Below, one piece after another: positions 8,791 to 18,256 of a DNA stretch of 64,000 nt (within the stretch, counting starts at the first letter, position 1; every line of letters begins with the position of its first letter). The DNA is from Sphingobacteriaceae bacterium (GTDB taxonomy: Bacteria; Bacteroidota; Bacteroidia; B-17B0; Aurantibacillaceae), in contig JADJXI010000004.1 of assembly GCA_016715905.1 (NCBI GenBank), positions 558,001-622,000 of the forward strand, in the 5' to 3' direction. A model generated the notes under the pieces. The model saw only the letters and a program-made list of their open reading frames with translations. It did not search any database and was not told where the DNA came from. The position numbers and the translations under genes were made by a program.

Positions 8791-9060
8791 TTACCAACTT
8801 GCTTTTGTAACCCCCGGGATTAGCCCAAAAAGTGCCATATCACGGAAAGTATTACGACTAATACCAAAAGTACTCATGTACCCTCTTGGTCTGCCGGTAA
8901 TTTTGCAACGATTACGCATACGCACCTTGCTTGAATTACGTGGTAACTTCTGAAGTTCTTCCCAGTTACCATCCTTTTTCAATTGTTCGCGCTTTGCAGC
9001 GTATTTTGCAACAAGTTTAGCCCTTTTTACTTCGCGGGCTTTCATTGATTCTTTAGCCAT
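8791..9060 (-). CDS. rpsN: 30S ribosomal protein S14
   Basis: S14 is a head protein of the 30S subunit. I chose the ATG at 9060 (MAKESMKAREVKRAKLVAKY), giving the standard 89-residue form; the upstream in-frame ATG would reach into rplE. This is the long, zinc-free (C-minus) type: the region around NRCKITGRPRGYM has a single cysteine. The gene overlaps the rplE stop by 8 nt, suggesting coupled translation. Confidence 0.97.
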   Translation of the reverse strand: MAKESMKAREVKRAKLVAKYAAKREQLKKDGNWEELQKLPRNSSKVRMRNRCKITGRPRGYMSTFGISRNTFRDMALFGLIPGVTKASW

Positions 9061-9625
9061 TATTTTCTTTTCTTTTAAATGGAATTCCAAATTCTGTTAG
9101 TAATGCATGAGCTTCTTTATCCGTTCCGGCAGATGTTACGAAAGTAATATCCATACCCTGAATTTTGCTCACTTTATCGATGTCGATTTCAGGAAAAATA
9201 ATTTGCTCGGTTACACCTAAAGTATAGTTACCTCGCCCATCAAATCCTTTATCATTTACCCCTTTAAAATCACGAATACGTGGCAAAGCAGAAGCAATTA
9301 AACGATCTAAAAATTCGTACATTTTATCGCCTCTTAATGTAACGCGTACACCAATAGCAACGCCTTTACGTAATTTAAAGTTTGAAATATCTTTTGTAGA
9401 CATTGTAGGAACCGCTTTTTGACCGGTAATTGTGGTCATTTCTTTCACCGCGGACTCTATTAATTTCTTATCGGAAACCGCATCTCCAATTCCTTGATTG
9501 ATGCAAATTTTTTCCAATTTAGGAACCTGCATTACAGTTGAATACTGAAATTGTTTTTTCAGGTTTTGAACTATTTCTCCTCTGTATTTTTCTTTTAAAC
9601 GAGGTTGGTAAGTTGTTGTTGCCAT
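9053..9625 (-). CDS. rplE: 50S ribosomal protein L5
   Basis: L5 binds 5S rRNA and contacts the P-site tRNA. The 190-residue sequence has LEKICINQGIGDAV and the GRGNYTLGVTEQIIFPEI signature. Its start codon overlaps the rplX stop by one base, and an AAGGAGG site lies about ten bases upstream inside rplX, so translation of the two genes is probably coupled. Confidence 0.98.
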   Translation of the reverse strand: MATTTYQPRLKEKYRGEIVQNLKKQFQYSTVMQVPKLEKICINQGIGDAVSDKKLIESAVKEMTTITGQKAVPTMSTKDISNFKLRKGVAIGVRVTLRGDKMYEFLDRLIASALPRIRDFKGVNDKGFDGRGNYTLGVTEQIIFPEIDIDKVSKIQGMDITFVTSAGTDKEAHALLTEFGIPFKRKENNG

Positions 9626-9942
9626 TATTTAATTGCCTCCTTAGTTTTACGTGAAATACGAATTAGTTTGCCCGTTTTTTCATCAATTTTTTTGCCTATG
9701 CGGATTCCTTTTCCACCTTCTACAAACATTAGGTTAGAAATATGAATTGCACCTTCTTTTTTTACAATTCCGCCATTTGTATTTTTTGCGTTAGGTTTCT
9801 CACTTTTGCTAATCATGTTTACACCTTCTACAATTACACGCTGCGTTTTTGTATCGATAAAAATAATTTTTCCGGACGAGCCTTTTGACTCCCCAGAGAT
9901 TACTTTTACGGTATCGCCTTTTTTTAATTTAATTTTTGACAT
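9625..9942 (-). CDS. rplX: 50S ribosomal protein L24
   Basis: L24 starts assembly of the large subunit. The 105-residue protein carries the KOW motif (KLKKGDTVKVISGESKGSSGKI, about residues 5-26) and RVIVEGVNMISKSEKPN. It follows rplN by 18 nt and overlaps rplE by one base. Confidence 0.98.
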   Translation of the reverse strand: MSKIKLKKGDTVKVISGESKGSSGKIIFIDTKTQRVIVEGVNMISKSEKPNAKNTNGGIVKKEGAIHISNLMFVEGGKGIRIGKKIDEKTGKLIRISRKTKEAIK

Positions 9943-9960
9943 GTTTTAATTTTTCTAATC

Positions 9961-10329
9961 TTACAATACTTCAGGAGCAAGTGATATAATTTTCATAAAC
10001 TGTTTATCACGTAATTCACGAGCAACAGGACCGAAAATACGCGTTCCTCTAATTTCGTCAGTTGCATTTAACAACACCACTGCATTATCATCAAAACGAA
10101 TATAAGATCCATCCTGACGACTGATTTCCTTTCTTGTTCTCACAATTACAGCCTTGCTTACTGTACCTTTTTTTATGTTACCACTTGGTAATGCATGTTT
10201 AACGGTTACAACAACTTTATCTCCAATTGAAGCATAACGCTTGCGGGTTCCGCCTAAAACACGAATAACCAACACTTCTTTAGCTCCGCTGTTATCTGCT
10301 ACTGCTAATCTTGATTCGTTCTGTATCAT
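9961..10329 (-). CDS. rplN: 50S ribosomal protein L14
   Basis: L14 binds 23S rRNA at the subunit interface and is the docking site of the silencing factor RsfS. The 122 residues are exactly standard: MIQNESRLAVADNSGAKEVL at the start and FGPVARELRDKQFMKIISLAPEVL at the end. It is 25 nt after rpsQ. Confidence 0.99.
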   Translation of the reverse strand: MIQNESRLAVADNSGAKEVLVIRVLGGTRKRYASIGDKVVVTVKHALPSGNIKKGTVSKAVIVRTRKEISRQDGSYIRFDDNAVVLLNATDEIRGTRIFGPVARELRDKQFMKIISLAPEVL

Positions 10330-10354
10330 TTTTACTTTTTTTTAAATCAAAATA

Positions 10355-10618
10355 TTATTTAACCTTTTCAACTACTTCAATTAATCTCCAGTTTTTTGTT
10401 TTACTTAATGGACGAGTTTCCATTATGCGAACTGTATCACCAATACTACATTCATTTTTCTCATCATGAGCAACGAATGTGCTGGTGTGATTAACGAATT
10501 TACCGTACTTAGGATGTTTAACCTTACGCATAACTGCAACAACGATGCTTTTGTTCATCTTGTTACTGGTAACAATCCCAATTTTTTCTTTTCTTAAATT
10601 TCTTGCTGTGTTTTCCAT
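10355..10618 (-). CDS. rpsQ: 30S ribosomal protein S17
   Basis: S17 is an OB-fold protein of the 30S body. The 87-residue sequence shows KIGIVTSNKMNKSIVVAV and the CSIGDTVRIMETRPLSKTKNWRL signature. It lies 13 nt after rpmC. Confidence 0.97.
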   Translation of the reverse strand: MENTARNLRKEKIGIVTSNKMNKSIVVAVMRKVKHPKYGKFVNHTSTFVAHDEKNECSIGDTVRIMETRPLSKTKNWRLIEVVEKVK

Positions 10619-10631
10619 TTTTACTGATCAA

Positions 10632-10841
10632 TTATTTTTTTGATGTAGCAGTATTTTTTTTACGCTTAGTTTCTTCAGTCTTTAAGCGTGCAATAGTTTT
10701 ACGATTTAAACGAATAGTTAACGGGTTCTCAATAGGAGAAACCGCATGATTTACTTTTAATTTATTTAAACCTGCTTTTTCGCTTACGATTTTATCATTT
10801 AATTCTTGATCTGATAAGCCTGCTATTTCTTTGTTTTTCAT
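10632..10841 (-). CDS. rpmC: 50S ribosomal protein L29
   Basis: L29 lies at the polypeptide exit and forms part of the trigger factor/SRP docking site. The 69-residue protein starts MKNKEIAGLSDQELNDKI and has the two-helix pattern of the family with a lysine-rich tail. It sits between rplP and rpsQ as expected. Confidence 0.93.
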   Translation of the reverse strand: MKNKEIAGLSDQELNDKIVSEKAGLNKLKVNHAVSPIENPLTIRLNRKTIARLKTEETKRKKNTATSKK

Positions 10842-10897
10842 TTTATTTATTTTTGACCAGGTTAATTAAAGTAACGGTTCAACCAACCAAGTGTTTT

Positions 10898-11332
10898 TTA
10901 TTTTGATGCTTCTGCTTCTACGTAATCTCTTCTTACTACAAATTTACATACAATAGGAAGTTTTTGTGCGGCTAAACGAAGTGCTTCTTTTGCAACTGCT
11001 AATGGCACACCGTCTGCTTCAAACAAAATACGTCCTGGTTTAACCGGTGCCATCCAATATTCAGGAGCACCTTTACCTTTACCCATACGAACCTCTGCAG
11101 GTTTTGAAGTAACCGGACGATCTGGAAAAATTCTAATCCAAACCTGACCTTCTCTTTTCATAAAACGAGTAATGGCTATACGGGCAGCTTCAATCTGACG
11201 AGCGGTCATACGTGACTCAGCCATCGCTTTTATTCCAAATGAACCAAAGGCTAATTCATGCCCACGTTTGGCATTACCCTTGATTTTCATTTTTTGGGAT
11301 TTTCTGTATTTTGTTCTTTTTGGTTGTAACAT
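10898..11332 (-). CDS. rplP: 50S ribosomal protein L16
   Basis: L16 is a late-assembling protein near the peptidyl-transferase centre. The 144-residue protein starts MLQPKRTKYRKSQKMKIKGN and contains the RIFPDRPVTSKPAEVRMGKGKG signature. It lies 48 nt after rpsC. Confidence 0.98.
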   Translation of the reverse strand: MLQPKRTKYRKSQKMKIKGNAKRGHELAFGSFGIKAMAESRMTARQIEAARIAITRFMKREGQVWIRIFPDRPVTSKPAEVRMGKGKGAPEYWMAPVKPGRILFEADGVPLAVAKEALRLAAQKLPIVCKFVVRRDYVEAEASK

Positions 11333-11380
11333 GACTTATAATTTATCTATTTAACGATGAATCCTTTTAAAGATTTATTG

Positions 11381-12118
11381 TTATTTATCTTCTTTTCTAG
11401 TTCTTTTTCTATTTCCGAATTTTGGCTTATCACCTGCTCTATCGTTACTTTTCTTCTCTTTTAAAGCTGAACCGTTAGGAGTTAAATCACGTTTACCGTA
11501 AACTTCACCTCTGCAAATCCAAACTTTTACACCAATACGACCATAAGATGTGTGCGCTTCTGCAACTGCATAATCAATATCTGCACGTAAAGTGTGTAAA
11601 GGAGTTCTTCCTTCTTTATAACCTTCGGTACGTGCCATTTCAGCACCACCTAAACGTCCGCTTACCTTGATTTTAATACCTTCTGCTCCTAAACGCATAG
11701 TACTTGCCATAGCCATTTTAGCTGCACGACGGAATGATATACGACCTTCGATTTGACGAGCAATACTATCAGCTACTAAACGCGCGTCTAATTCAGGACG
11801 TTTAATTTCAAAAATATTAATTTGAACTTCCTTTTTGGTAAGCTTTTTAATTTCTTCCTTCAGTTTATCAACTTCTTTTCCACCCTTTCCGATAATAATT
11901 CCCGGACGAGCTGTGTTGATTGTAACTGTTATCAGTTTCATTGTTCTTTCAATAACAATTTTTGAAATGCTGCCTTTTGCTAAACGTGCTTTCAGGTAGT
12001 TTCTGATTTTTTCATCTTCAACTAATTTTTCTGAATAATCGTTACCGCCAAACCAGTTTGAATCCCATCCTTTGATGATTCCTAATCTGATACCTATTGG
12101 ATTTACTTTTTGTCCCAT
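11381..12118 (-). CDS. rpsC: 30S ribosomal protein S3
   Basis: S3 lines the mRNA entry channel and contributes to helicase activity of the ribosome. The 245-residue sequence starts MGQKVNPIGIRLGI, carries a KH domain (RPGIIIGKGGKEVDKLKEEI, about residues 71-90) and the C-terminal GAEMARTEGYKEGRTPLHTL signature. It is 3 nt after rplV. Confidence 0.98.
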   Translation of the reverse strand: MGQKVNPIGIRLGIIKGWDSNWFGGNDYSEKLVEDEKIRNYLKARLAKGSISKIVIERTMKLITVTINTARPGIIIGKGGKEVDKLKEEIKKLTKKEVQINIFEIKRPELDARLVADSIARQIEGRISFRRAAKMAMASTMRLGAEGIKIKVSGRLGGAEMARTEGYKEGRTPLHTLRADIDYAVAEAHTSYGRIGVKVWICRGEVYGKRDLTPNGSALKEKKSNDRAGDKPKFGNRKRTRKEDK

Positions 12119-12121
12119 TTC

Positions 12122-12520
12122 TTAATCGTTATTTTTTGTATCAATAATTAAAGTTACGTGGTTTGTACGTTTTCTGATTCTGTAACCACGACCTTGAGGT
12201 GCGGTACGTAATCTTTTTACCTGAGGAGCACTGTCCACTTTAACAGACTTTACATATAGAGTTCCTTCTTCCGCGCGTGAATTATTTTTTAATTCGTAAT
12301 TCGCAATTGCAGATTTTAAAAGTTTCTCCAATCGGTTTGAAGCCTCACGCGTATTAAATTTTAATACAGTTAAAGCCTTATATACATCCATACCTCTCAC
12401 CAAGTCGGCAACTTGCGCCATTTTACGAGGTGAAGTTGGACAATGATTTAATTTTGCAAAATAAGTAGTCTTATTTTGTTCCTTGCGCTTTTCAGCAACT
12501 AATCTTTTTCTTTTTCCCAT
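12122..12520 (-). CDS. rplV: 50S ribosomal protein L22
   Basis: L22 lines the nascent-chain exit tunnel; changes in its loop give macrolide resistance in other bacteria. The 132-residue sequence has SPRKMAQVADLVRGMDVYKAL and the tunnel-loop/C-terminal APQGRGYRIRKRTNHVTLI segment. It follows rpsS by 26 nt. Confidence 0.97.
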   Translation of the reverse strand: MGKRKRLVAEKRKEQNKTTYFAKLNHCPTSPRKMAQVADLVRGMDVYKALTVLKFNTREASNRLEKLLKSAIANYELKNNSRAEEGTLYVKSVKVDSAPQVKRLRTAPQGRGYRIRKRTNHVTLIIDTKNND

Positions 12521-12546
12521 GTTACGTTATTTTTTGCTTTAGCTGC

Positions 12547-12816
12547 TTATTTTTTATTATGACCAGCGTGGCCTTTAAATATCCGTGTTGGCGCAAATTC
12601 TCCTAATTTGTGCCCAACCATGTTTTCGGTTACATAAACCGGAATGAATTTATTTCCATTATGCACAGCAAACGTGTGCCCAACAAACTCAGGTGGAATT
12701 GTAGAACGACGGGCCCAAGTCTTTAATGCTGACTTTTTAGTGCCACTGTTCATTTTTTGAACTTTATCCCAAAGATTGTGATCTATAAAGGGACCTTTTT
12801 TTAGTGATCTTGCCAT
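12547..12816 (-). CDS. rpsS: 30S ribosomal protein S19
   Basis: S19 is a head protein that contacts S13 and the A-site region. I chose the ATG at 12816 (MARSLKKGPFIDHNLWDKV), giving the usual 89 residues; the upstream in-frame ATG adds ten nonconserved residues. The C-terminal KLGEFAPTRIFKGHAGHNKK is canonical. It lies 59 nt after rplB. Confidence 0.98.
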   Translation of the reverse strand: MARSLKKGPFIDHNLWDKVQKMNSGTKKSALKTWARRSTIPPEFVGHTFAVHNGNKFIPVYVTENMVGHKLGEFAPTRIFKGHAGHNKK

Positions 12817-12875
12817 TTTTCTTTTTTTAGTTTTGAATCCCCCCATTATAAATAAGGGACCATTAAACGATTATA

Positions 12876-13700
12876 CTATTTTTTTCTTCTCTCTATAATG
12901 TGTTTAGAAGATGCTTTTTTAGGGTAACGTGTTTTGTATCCTTTTGAAGGAATACCTTTACGAGAACGTGGGTGACCACCGGATGCACGACCTTCACCAC
13001 CACCCATTGGATGATCAACAGGGTTCATGGCTACCGGTCTGTTTCTAGGACGACGGCCTAACCAACGTCTGCGACCGGCTTTACCGTGTACGATTTGGTT
13101 ATGATCAGGATTTGATACAGAACCAACCGTTGCCTTACAAGTAATTAAAATCATTCTTAATTCACCTGAAGGCATACGCAAAATTGCATATTTACCATCA
13201 CGAGCGGATAATTGTGCAAATGATCCTGCACTGCGCGCTAGTGCGGCACCTTGACCAGGTCTTAATTCAATATTATGAATAATTGTTCCTAAAGGAATTT
13301 CAGATAATAATAAAGTGTTCCCGATTTCCGGAGCTGCACCTTTTCCGCTCATTATTTTTTGTCCTACTTGAATACCGTGTGGAGCAATGATGTATCGTTT
13401 TTCGCCGTCTTTATAAACAACTAAAGCGATACGAGCAGAACGATTTGGATCATATTCAACAGTTTTCACTGTTCCTTCGATTCCATCTTTATCTCTTTTA
13501 AAATCAATAACGCGATAAGCTTTTTTGTGACCACCACCGATGTAGCGAATTGTCATTTTACCGGTATTGTTGCGTCCTCCGGACGATTTGGTAGATTTTA
13601 CCAAACTTTTCTCAGGCCTGTCAGCAGTAATTTCTGCGAAGTCGGTCGTTAATTTATATCTTAACGACGGAGTAAGTGGCCTATATTTTTTTAATCCCAT
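12876..13700 (-). CDS. rplB: 50S ribosomal protein L2
   Basis: L2 is required for subunit association and peptidyl-transferase activity. The 274 residues are standard, with GGRNNTGKMTIRYIGGGHKK near residue 41 and the MNPVDHPMGGGEGRASGGHP signature around residues 225-244, which includes the conserved histidine. It is 22 nt after rplW. Confidence 0.99.
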   Translation of the reverse strand: MGLKKYRPLTPSLRYKLTTDFAEITADRPEKSLVKSTKSSGGRNNTGKMTIRYIGGGHKKAYRVIDFKRDKDGIEGTVKTVEYDPNRSARIALVVYKDGEKRYIIAPHGIQVGQKIMSGKGAAPEIGNTLLLSEIPLGTIIHNIELRPGQGAALARSAGSFAQLSARDGKYAILRMPSGELRMILITCKATVGSVSNPDHNQIVHGKAGRRRWLGRRPRNRPVAMNPVDHPMGGGEGRASGGHPRSRKGIPSKGYKTRYPKKASSKHIIERRKK

Positions 13701-13722
13701 TTTAGGTTTTTGTTTTTATAAA

Positions 13723-14013
13723 TTATACACTAGCGTAGAAGTCAATAACCTCTCCATCTTTTAATGTTACAAATGCCTTTTTACTACGATTTACGCGACC
13801 TATAGCTAAACCGCGAGTCGTATTACGAGTTTTTACTTTACCAACGTATTGTTGAGTATTTACAGAATCAACTTTTACATTATACATTTTTTCAATCGCA
13901 GCTTTTATTTGCGTTTTGTTTGCTTCCTTCACTACAATAAAACCATAACGGTTAAATTTTTCACTCTGTGAAGTCATTTTTTCTGTAATTATGGGTTTTA
14001 CTATTATTTCCAT
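13723..14013 (-). CDS. rplW: 50S ribosomal protein L23
   Basis: L23 is at the exit of the tunnel and docks trigger factor and SRP. The 96-residue protein starts MEIIVKPIITEKMTSQSEKFN and contains NKTQIKAAIEKMYNVKVDSVNT. It is 2 nt after rplD. Confidence 0.97.
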   Translation of the reverse strand: MEIIVKPIITEKMTSQSEKFNRYGFIVVKEANKTQIKAAIEKMYNVKVDSVNTQQYVGKVKTRNTTRGLAIGRVNRSKKAFVTLKDGEVIDFYASV

Positions 14014-14015
14014 TT

Positions 14016-14645
14016 TTACTTATTTAAAATTGTTTCTAAAACTTTCACAGAACTTTCAGCTAAAACCAAAGTATCGGCATTTAAAATATCATACGTATTG
14101 ATATCAGAAGCGTTAACCACTTTAGTACCCTGAATGTTGCGCGAAGACAAATACACGTTTTTATTTACTCCACCTAAAACCACTAATGTTTTCTTATCAG
14201 AAAGATTTAAATTTTTCAATAAATCAATATAATTTTTAGTTTTCGGAGCTTCAAAATTAAAGTCTTCTAATACAGTAATTGCATTATCTTTTGCTTTATA
14301 CGATAAAGCAGAAATACGCGCTAATGACTTAACCTTTTTGTTTAATTTAAATGAATAATCGCGAGGTCTTGGACCAAAAACACGACCACCACCAATAAAC
14401 AAAGGAGATTTCATAGAACCGGCACGTGCTCCGCCGGTACCTTTTTGACGTTTTAATTTTTTAGTTGTACGTGCAATTTCAGCACGTTCTTTTGATTTAT
14501 GTGTACCTTGACGACGATTTGCTAAATGCAACTTAACGTCTAGATAAATACAATGATCATTTGGTTCAGCATTAAAAATGGCATCTGCCAAATCTACTTT
14601 TTTTGCTGTTTTCTTACCGCTTATATTTAATACTTCTACTTGCAT
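14016..14645 (-). CDS. rplD: 50S ribosomal protein L4
   Basis: L4 reaches into the exit tunnel and can repress the S10 operon in some bacteria. The 209-residue protein has the tunnel-loop KRQKGTGGARAGSMKSPLFIGGG region (about residues 68-90) and the DNA-independent Rossmann-like C half. It begins 1 nt after rplC. Confidence 0.97.
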   Translation of the reverse strand: MQVEVLNISGKKTAKKVDLADAIFNAEPNDHCIYLDVKLHLANRRQGTHKSKERAEIARTTKKLKRQKGTGGARAGSMKSPLFIGGGRVFGPRPRDYSFKLNKKVKSLARISALSYKAKDNAITVLEDFNFEAPKTKNYIDLLKNLNLSDKKTLVVLGGVNKNVYLSSRNIQGTKVVNASDINTYDILNADTLVLAESSVKVLETILNK

Positions 14646-14646
14646 G

Positions 14647-15270
14647 TTACTTCTCTATTAAAACGTAAGACCCTTTAGCACCGGGAACCGAACCCTTCAC
14701 AAGAATAACATTCTTGTCTGCCATTACTTTAACTACCTGAAGATTTTGCATTTTTTTACGGTTACCTCCAGTTCTTCCCGGCAATCTTTTTCCCGGTAAA
14801 ACACGTGACGGATCAGAAGAAGCACCCATTGAACCAGGAGCTCTTTCACGATCATGCTGACCATGCGATTTATTTGCATGTCCAACACCGCTAAATCCAT
14901 AACGTTTTACAACACCCTGAAAACCTTTACCCTTTGATGTACCAACAACATCAACAAAATCACCTTCTGCAAAAAGATCTACGGTAATAACATCACCTAA
15001 ATTTTTTGCAACTTCAAAATGACGGAATTCTACAATTTTTCTTTTTGGCGTTGTTTTAGCCAAACCGAAATGCCCCTTCATTGCATTTGATGTGTTTTTT
15101 TCTTTTTTCTCATCAAATGACAATTGAATAGCATTGTAGCCGTCGTTTTCATTGGTTTTTACTTGCGTAACAACGCAAGGACCCGCTTCTATAACTGTGC
15201 ATGGCACGTATTTGCCCTTGGCATCAAAGAAACTGGTCATTCCTATTTTTTTACCAATTATTCCTGACAT
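14647..15270 (-). CDS. rplC: 50S ribosomal protein L3
   Basis: L3 is a primary 23S rRNA binder near the peptidyl-transferase centre. The 207-residue protein starts MSGIIGKKIGMTSFFDAKGK and holds the GFSGVGHANKSHGQHDRERAPG segment with the conserved glutamine region. It lies 47 nt after rpsJ. Confidence 0.98.
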   Translation of the reverse strand: MSGIIGKKIGMTSFFDAKGKYVPCTVIEAGPCVVTQVKTNENDGYNAIQLSFDEKKEKNTSNAMKGHFGLAKTTPKRKIVEFRHFEVAKNLGDVITVDLFAEGDFVDVVGTSKGKGFQGVVKRYGFSGVGHANKSHGQHDRERAPGSMGASSDPSRVLPGKRLPGRTGGNRKKMQNLQVVKVMADKNVILVKGSVPGAKGSYVLIEK

Positions 15271-15317
15271 TTTTTATTTATTTATTTTTATTACTAATTA
15301 CTTAATTTAAGAGATCA

Positions 15318-15623
15318 CTAAACTTTAATTTCTACCTCTACTCCACTTGGTAATTCGAGTTTCATTAGAGCATCAACAGTTTTTGAAGAAGAACTGTATA
15401 TGTCTAACAAACGCTTATAAGAGCATAACTGAAACTGATCACGCGCTTTTTTATTTACGTGAGGGGATTTTAAAACTGTAAAGATTCTTTTGTTTGTAGG
15501 CAAAGGAATTGGTCCGTTAACCACGGCTCCTGTTGCTTTCACAGTTTTCACGATTTTCTCAGCTGACTTGTCAACGAGGTTAAAATCGTATGATTTTAGT
15601 TTGATTCTGATTCTCTGGCTCAT
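15318..15623 (-). CDS. rpsJ: 30S ribosomal protein S10
   Basis: S10 is a head protein that also acts in transcription antitermination with NusB. The 101-residue protein starts MSQRIRIKLKSYDFNLVDKSA and has the GPIPLPTNKRIFTVLKSPHVNKKARDQF signature. It sits between fusA and rplC; tuf is absent from its usual proteobacterial place, as in many Bacteroidota. Confidence 0.98.
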   Translation of the reverse strand: MSQRIRIKLKSYDFNLVDKSAEKIVKTVKATGAVVNGPIPLPTNKRIFTVLKSPHVNKKARDQFQLCSYKRLLDIYSSSSKTVDALMKLELPSGVEVEIKV

Positions 15624-15649
15624 TTTTAAAGAACGTATTTATATTTAGT

Positions 15650-17767
15650 TTAAACTTTTGCTGTTTTACCTTTTGCTTTTGCTACCACATCAGTTGCAAT
15701 ATTTGCCGGACACTCTGAATAATGTGAGAATTCCATAGTGGACGTTGCGCGACCTGACGTTAGTGTACGTAATTGTGTTACATAACCAAACATTTCAGAA
15801 AGTGGAACTTTAGCTTTTATTACCTGTGCATTTCCTTTAGAATCCATACCTTCAATTTGACCCCGACGACGGTTTAAGTCACCAACTACATCACCCATGT
15901 TTTGTTCAGGAGTTAAAACTTCTACTTTCATAATTGGCTCTAACAATACCGGCTTACATTTTGGTAACGCTTCGCGGAATGCAGTACGAGCACAAATTTC
16001 AAATGATAAAGCATCAGAGTCAACCGCGTGGTATGAACCATCGGTTAATACTACTTTTAATCCAACTAAGGGATAACCTGCTAAAACACCATTTGCTAAT
16101 GAAGCTTTAAATCCTTTTTCAACTGAAGGAATAAATTCACGAGGAATATTTCCGCCAGTGATTTCATTCACAAATTGTAATTCACCGTTTTTTGCAACAT
16201 CATAATCTGCGTCAAGAGGTCCTAATGTACAACGGATATCCGCAAATTTACCTCTACCACCCGTTTGCTTTTTATATACTTCGCGATGTTCAACAGAAGT
16301 AGAAATTGCCTCTTTATAGGCAACTTGTGGAGCACCTTGATTAACTTCTACCTTAAATTCGCGCTTTAAACGATCAACAATAATTTCTAAATGTAATTCA
16401 CCCATTCCGGAAATGATGGTTTGACCGGAATCTTCATCCGTTTTAACACGGAAAGTAGGATCTTCCTCAGATAATTTATTTAAACCAACACCTAAACGAT
16501 CTAGGTCACCTTGTGTTTTTGGTTCAATCGCAATTCCGATTACCGGTTCAGGGAAATTCATAGCTTCCAATACAATTGGAAACTTTTCAGCACAAAGTGT
16601 ATCACCAGTGCGAATATCTTTAAACCCAACTGCTGCGCCAATGTCACCTGCTTCGATAAATTCGATAGGATTTTGTTTATTAGCATGCATTTGAAATATG
16701 CGGGAAATTCTTTCTTTATTTCCGGAACGTGTATTTAATACATAAGAACCGGCATCCAATCTACCTGAATAAGCACGGAAAAAGCACAAACGCCCAACAA
16801 AAGGGTCTGTTGCGATTTTAAATGCAAGGGCAGTGAATGGGTCTGAAGAAGAAGGTTTACGAGTAACTTCCTCTCCTGTATCCGGATTAATTCCTTTAAT
16901 ATTATCTCTATCTAACGGACATGGCATTAATTCCATCACCAAATCCAACATGGTTTGAACACCCTTATTTTTAAAGGCACTACCACAAACCATAGGAACA
17001 ATTTTATTTGCAACGCAAGCTTTACGAAGAGCATCTAACACTTCACGCTCAGTGATTGTATCCGGAGCATCAAAAAACTTCTCCATTAACTGATCATCAA
17101 ATTCCGCAACTGCTTCGAATAATTTCTCACGATATTCAGCCACTTCATCTTTCATATCATCCGGAATAGGAACTTCTGTAAAAGTCATCCCTTTATCTTC
17201 TTCATTCCAAACAATTCCACGATTATTGATTAAATCAACAACTCCTTTAAAATTTTCTTCAGCACCGATAGGTAATTGCAAAGGAACTGCATTACCACCT
17301 AAAATATCTTTTACTTGTTTTACAACTGCTAAAAAATCAGATCCTTGACGGTCCATTTTATTAACGAAGCCGATACGAGTAACATTATAATTATCGGCTA
17401 AGCGCCAGTTTGTTTCAGATTGAGGCTCAACACCGTCAACCGCTGAAAATAAGAACACTAACCCATCCAATACACGCAATGAACGATTTACTTCAACAGT
17501 AAAGTCCACGTGACCTGGGGTATCGATAATATTGATTTTATATTTATTGTCACGGTAATTCCAGTAACAAGTTGTGGCAGCTGAAGTGATGGTAATACCT
17601 CTTTCTTGCTCCTGAGCCATCCAATCCATAGTAGCGGCACCATCATGCACTTCGCCAATTTTATGATTTACGCCTGTATAATATAATATACGTTCAGTAC
17701 ACGTAGTTTTTCCGGCATCAATGTGGGCAGCAATCCCAATATTTCTTGTATATTTTAAGTCGCTCAT
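15650..17767 (-). CDS. fusA: Elongation factor G
   Basis: EF-G drives ribosomal translocation by GTP hydrolysis. The 705-residue protein shows G1 AHIDAGKTTCTERI, the switch/G2 RGITITSAAT, G3 DTPGHVDF and G4 NKMD, followed by domains II-V ending in the FSHYSECP C-terminal segment. Length and motifs fit the translocating EF-G1 type. It lies 7 nt after rpsG and 26 nt before rpsJ, so it is in the same transcription unit. Confidence 0.99.
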   Translation of the reverse strand: MSDLKYTRNIGIAAHIDAGKTTCTERILYYTGVNHKIGEVHDGAATMDWMAQEQERGITITSAATTCYWNYRDNKYKINIIDTPGHVDFTVEVNRSLRVLDGLVFLFSAVDGVEPQSETNWRLADNYNVTRIGFVNKMDRQGSDFLAVVKQVKDILGGNAVPLQLPIGAEENFKGVVDLINNRGIVWNEEDKGMTFTEVPIPDDMKDEVAEYREKLFEAVAEFDDQLMEKFFDAPDTITEREVLDALRKACVANKIVPMVCGSAFKNKGVQTMLDLVMELMPCPLDRDNIKGINPDTGEEVTRKPSSSDPFTALAFKIATDPFVGRLCFFRAYSGRLDAGSYVLNTRSGNKERISRIFQMHANKQNPIEFIEAGDIGAAVGFKDIRTGDTLCAEKFPIVLEAMNFPEPVIGIAIEPKTQGDLDRLGVGLNKLSEEDPTFRVKTDEDSGQTIISGMGELHLEIIVDRLKREFKVEVNQGAPQVAYKEAISTSVEHREVYKKQTGGRGKFADIRCTLGPLDADYDVAKNGELQFVNEITGGNIPREFIPSVEKGFKASLANGVLAGYPLVGLKVVLTDGSYHAVDSDALSFEICARTAFREALPKCKPVLLEPIMKVEVLTPEQNMGDVVGDLNRRRGQIEGMDSKGNAQVIKAKVPLSEMFGYVTQLRTLTSGRATSTMEFSHYSECPANIATDVVAKAKGKTAKV

Positions 17768-17774
17768 CTATTTA

Positions 17775-18242
17775 TTAGAATCTAAAATGTGAAAATGCTT
17801 TGTTGGCTTCCGCCATTTTATGCACGTCTTCTTTCTTTTTGAAAGCTGCACCTTCTTCTTTTGCCGCCGCAACTATTTCTCCGGCTAATTTTTGAGCCAT
17901 TGACTTTTCGTTACGTTTGCGTGAATAAAGAATTAACCATTTCATGGCCATTGATACTTTACGATCAGGGCGGATTTCAGAAGGAATTTGAAAAGTAGCA
18001 CCACCAACACGGCGAGATCTTACTTCAACCTGTGGCGTAACATTAGCCAATGCCTTTTTCCAAACTTCTAAACCATCTTCATTTGTACGCTTTGCAACAG
18101 TTGCAATAGCTTCATGAAATATACTTGATGCGGTATTCTTCTTACCGTCATACATTAAATTATTTAAAAAGCGAGTTACCAATGTATCGTTATAAATTGG
18201 ATCAGGTAATAAAACGCGTTTTTTAGCTCTTGATTTTCTCAT
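17775..18242 (-). CDS. rpsG: 30S ribosomal protein S7
   Basis: S7 nucleates assembly of the 30S head and contacts the E-site tRNA. The 155-residue sequence has LPDPIYNDTLVTRFLNNLM and the GGATFQIPSEIRPDRKVSMAMKW signature. It is 14 nt after rpsL and 7 nt before fusA. Confidence 0.98.
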   Translation of the reverse strand: MRKSRAKKRVLLPDPIYNDTLVTRFLNNLMYDGKKNTASSIFHEAIATVAKRTNEDGLEVWKKALANVTPQVEVRSRRVGGATFQIPSEIRPDRKVSMAMKWLILYSRKRNEKSMAQKLAGEIVAAAKEEGAAFKKKEDVHKMAEANKAFSHFRF

Positions 18243-18256
18243 CTTAATTCAATTAA